Assembly: GCA_964351025.1 (NCBI GenBank) | Contig: CAYGLV010000090.1 | Span: 1 to 5,689, forward strand | Direction of reading: 5' to 3' | Source of the DNA: CAYGLV01 sp964351025 | GTDB taxonomy: Bacteria > Actinomycetota > Thermoleophilia > Gaiellales > Gaiellaceae | DNA: 5,689 nt | Part shown: piece after piece, positions 5,322 to 5,689 of the stretch | Layout of the letters: each line of letters opens with the position of its first letter | Position numbering within the stretch: the first letter of the stretch is position 1 | The notes under the pieces: generated by a model | What the model was told of the DNA's origin: nothing | The model's database searches: none | The model's input: only the letters and a program-made list of their open reading frames with translations | Position numbers and translations under genes: made by a program

Positions 5322-5392
5322 CGTCCCTGTCCGGCGGGCTCCGGCCGGGCAGCGCCCGGCTCCGCCCGCCGACGCGCCAGGAATGTCAGGGC
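5315..5392 (+). terminator. Long imperfect hairpin at the end of rplQ, probable operon terminator
   Basis: Nested pairings line up on one axis. GCCCTGAC (5315-5322) pairs with GTCAGGGC (5385-5392), CCTG (5326-5329) with CAGG (5378-5381), GGCGGGC (5333-5339) with GCCCGCC (5364-5370), and GCCGGGC (5344-5350) with GCCCGGC (5354-5360), around an AGC loop. The outermost arm includes the rplQ stop codon. There is no T tract, as is common for actinobacterial terminators. A Rho-type end or an RNA-stability element are alternatives. Confidence 0.65.
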
Positions 5393-5433
5393 ACGCCGGT
5401 CTTGCTCGGGCGCCGCAGGGTCAGCGGCGGATC

Positions 5434-5439
5434 TAGGCT
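5434..5439 (+). promoter_or_regulatory. Possible -10 element for a leaderless NfeD-like transcript
   Basis: TAGGCT (TAnnnT) ends six bases before GTG at 5446, the distance expected if transcription starts at the start codon itself. There is no Shine-Dalgarno-like sequence between them. A TTGCTC at 5402-5407 is too far (26 bases) to serve as a normal -35. Weak, motif-only call. Confidence 0.3.
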
Positions 5440-5445
5440 TTCGGC

Positions 5446-5689
5446 GTGAGCCTGCTCGTCGCGATCCTGCTTGCCATCTTCGTGCTCCCGTCGCCGTGGG
5501 GCGTTGTGGTGGTCGCGGCCGCGGGCCTGCTCGAGGTGGGCGAGACCTACCTCGGATTCCGCTGGTCGCGGCGCGGGCGGGCCGCCGTCGGCGTCGAGGC
5601 GCTGATCGGCAAGACGGGCGTTGCGGCCACCGACCTCCGGCCCCAGGGTCAGGTGAAGGTGGACGGCGAGCTCTGGGCCGCGCGCTGCC
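5446..5689 (+). CDS. NfeD-like short membrane protein, N-terminal 81 residues (3' end outside window)
   Basis: The frame starts at GTG 5446; TAG at 5434-5436 blocks any earlier in-frame start. Two hydrophobic segments (about 2-15 and 18-31) are followed by a basic stretch (RWSRRGR). After it comes the beginning of a soluble domain with GKTGVAATDLRPQGQVKVDG and LWAAR at about 55-80, the hallmark of the NfeD C-terminal OB fold. NfeD proteins are membrane proteins often encoded beside stomatin/SPFH-family proteins and are thought to act with them in membrane organisation. Whether an SPFH gene follows cannot be seen. The C-terminus is cut by the window. It lies on the same strand as the ribosomal genes but beyond a strong hairpin, so it probably starts a separate unit. 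Confident at family level, not on specific function. Confidence 0.8.
   Translation, partial: MSLLVAILLAIFVLPSPWGVVVVAAAGLLEVGETYLGFRWSRRGRAAVGVEALIGKTGVAATDLRPQGQVKVDGELWAARC

Overview
This is a GC-rich stretch carrying the distal end of the spc ribosomal protein operon followed by the alpha operon, all on the + strand. The order is secY (3' part) - adk - map - infA - rpmJ - rpsM - rpsK - rpsD - rpoA - rplQ, and then a new unit that starts with an NfeD-like membrane protein cut by the window end. The gene order, the short-lid adenylate kinase, the strong G/C preference at third codon positions and the frequent GTG/TTG starts suggest an actinobacterium. Having rpsD inside the cluster is compatible with a deep-branching class such as Thermoleophilia or Rubrobacteria. 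This placement is inference; no marker in the window fixes it.

Layout. Positions 1-1974 hold the protein export channel subunit SecY, adenylate kinase and methionine aminopeptidase, tightly packed (13-base gap, then a 4-base TTGA overlap). Positions 1975-2058 are a short leader with a possible extended -10 promoter (lying over the map stop codon) and a small hairpin followed by five T's, just before infA. Positions 2059-3178 hold IF-1, L36, S13 and S11, separated by 0-7 bases; rpsM and rpsK overlap as TAATG. Positions 3179-3341 break this compactness: 163 bases between rpsK and rpsD are bounded by a perfect 16-bp inverted repeat whose right arm contains the rpsD ribosome binding site. Positions 3342-5321 hold S4, RNA polymerase alpha and L17. 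Positions 5315-5392 form a long imperfect dyad that probably ends the operon. From 5446 an NfeD-like gene begins with no ribosome binding site.

Functionally, most products build or serve the ribosome and the transcription machinery: S13, S11 and S4 (30S), L36 and L17 (50S), IF-1 (initiation), Map (N-terminal Met removal from nascent proteins), SecY (co-translational export), alpha (RNA polymerase assembly) and Adk (nucleotide balance).

The one feature not explained by a standard ribosomal operon is the rpsK-rpsD element. It can be read as a translational control or coupling structure for S4, or as a small non-autonomous insertion with terminal inverted repeats and a CTAG (or TA) target duplication that landed exactly on a TAGTG stop/start overlap. 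The two readings are not exclusive. Eight of the ten visible start codons are GTG or TTG. No tRNA, rRNA, CRISPR array or transposase gene was seen.
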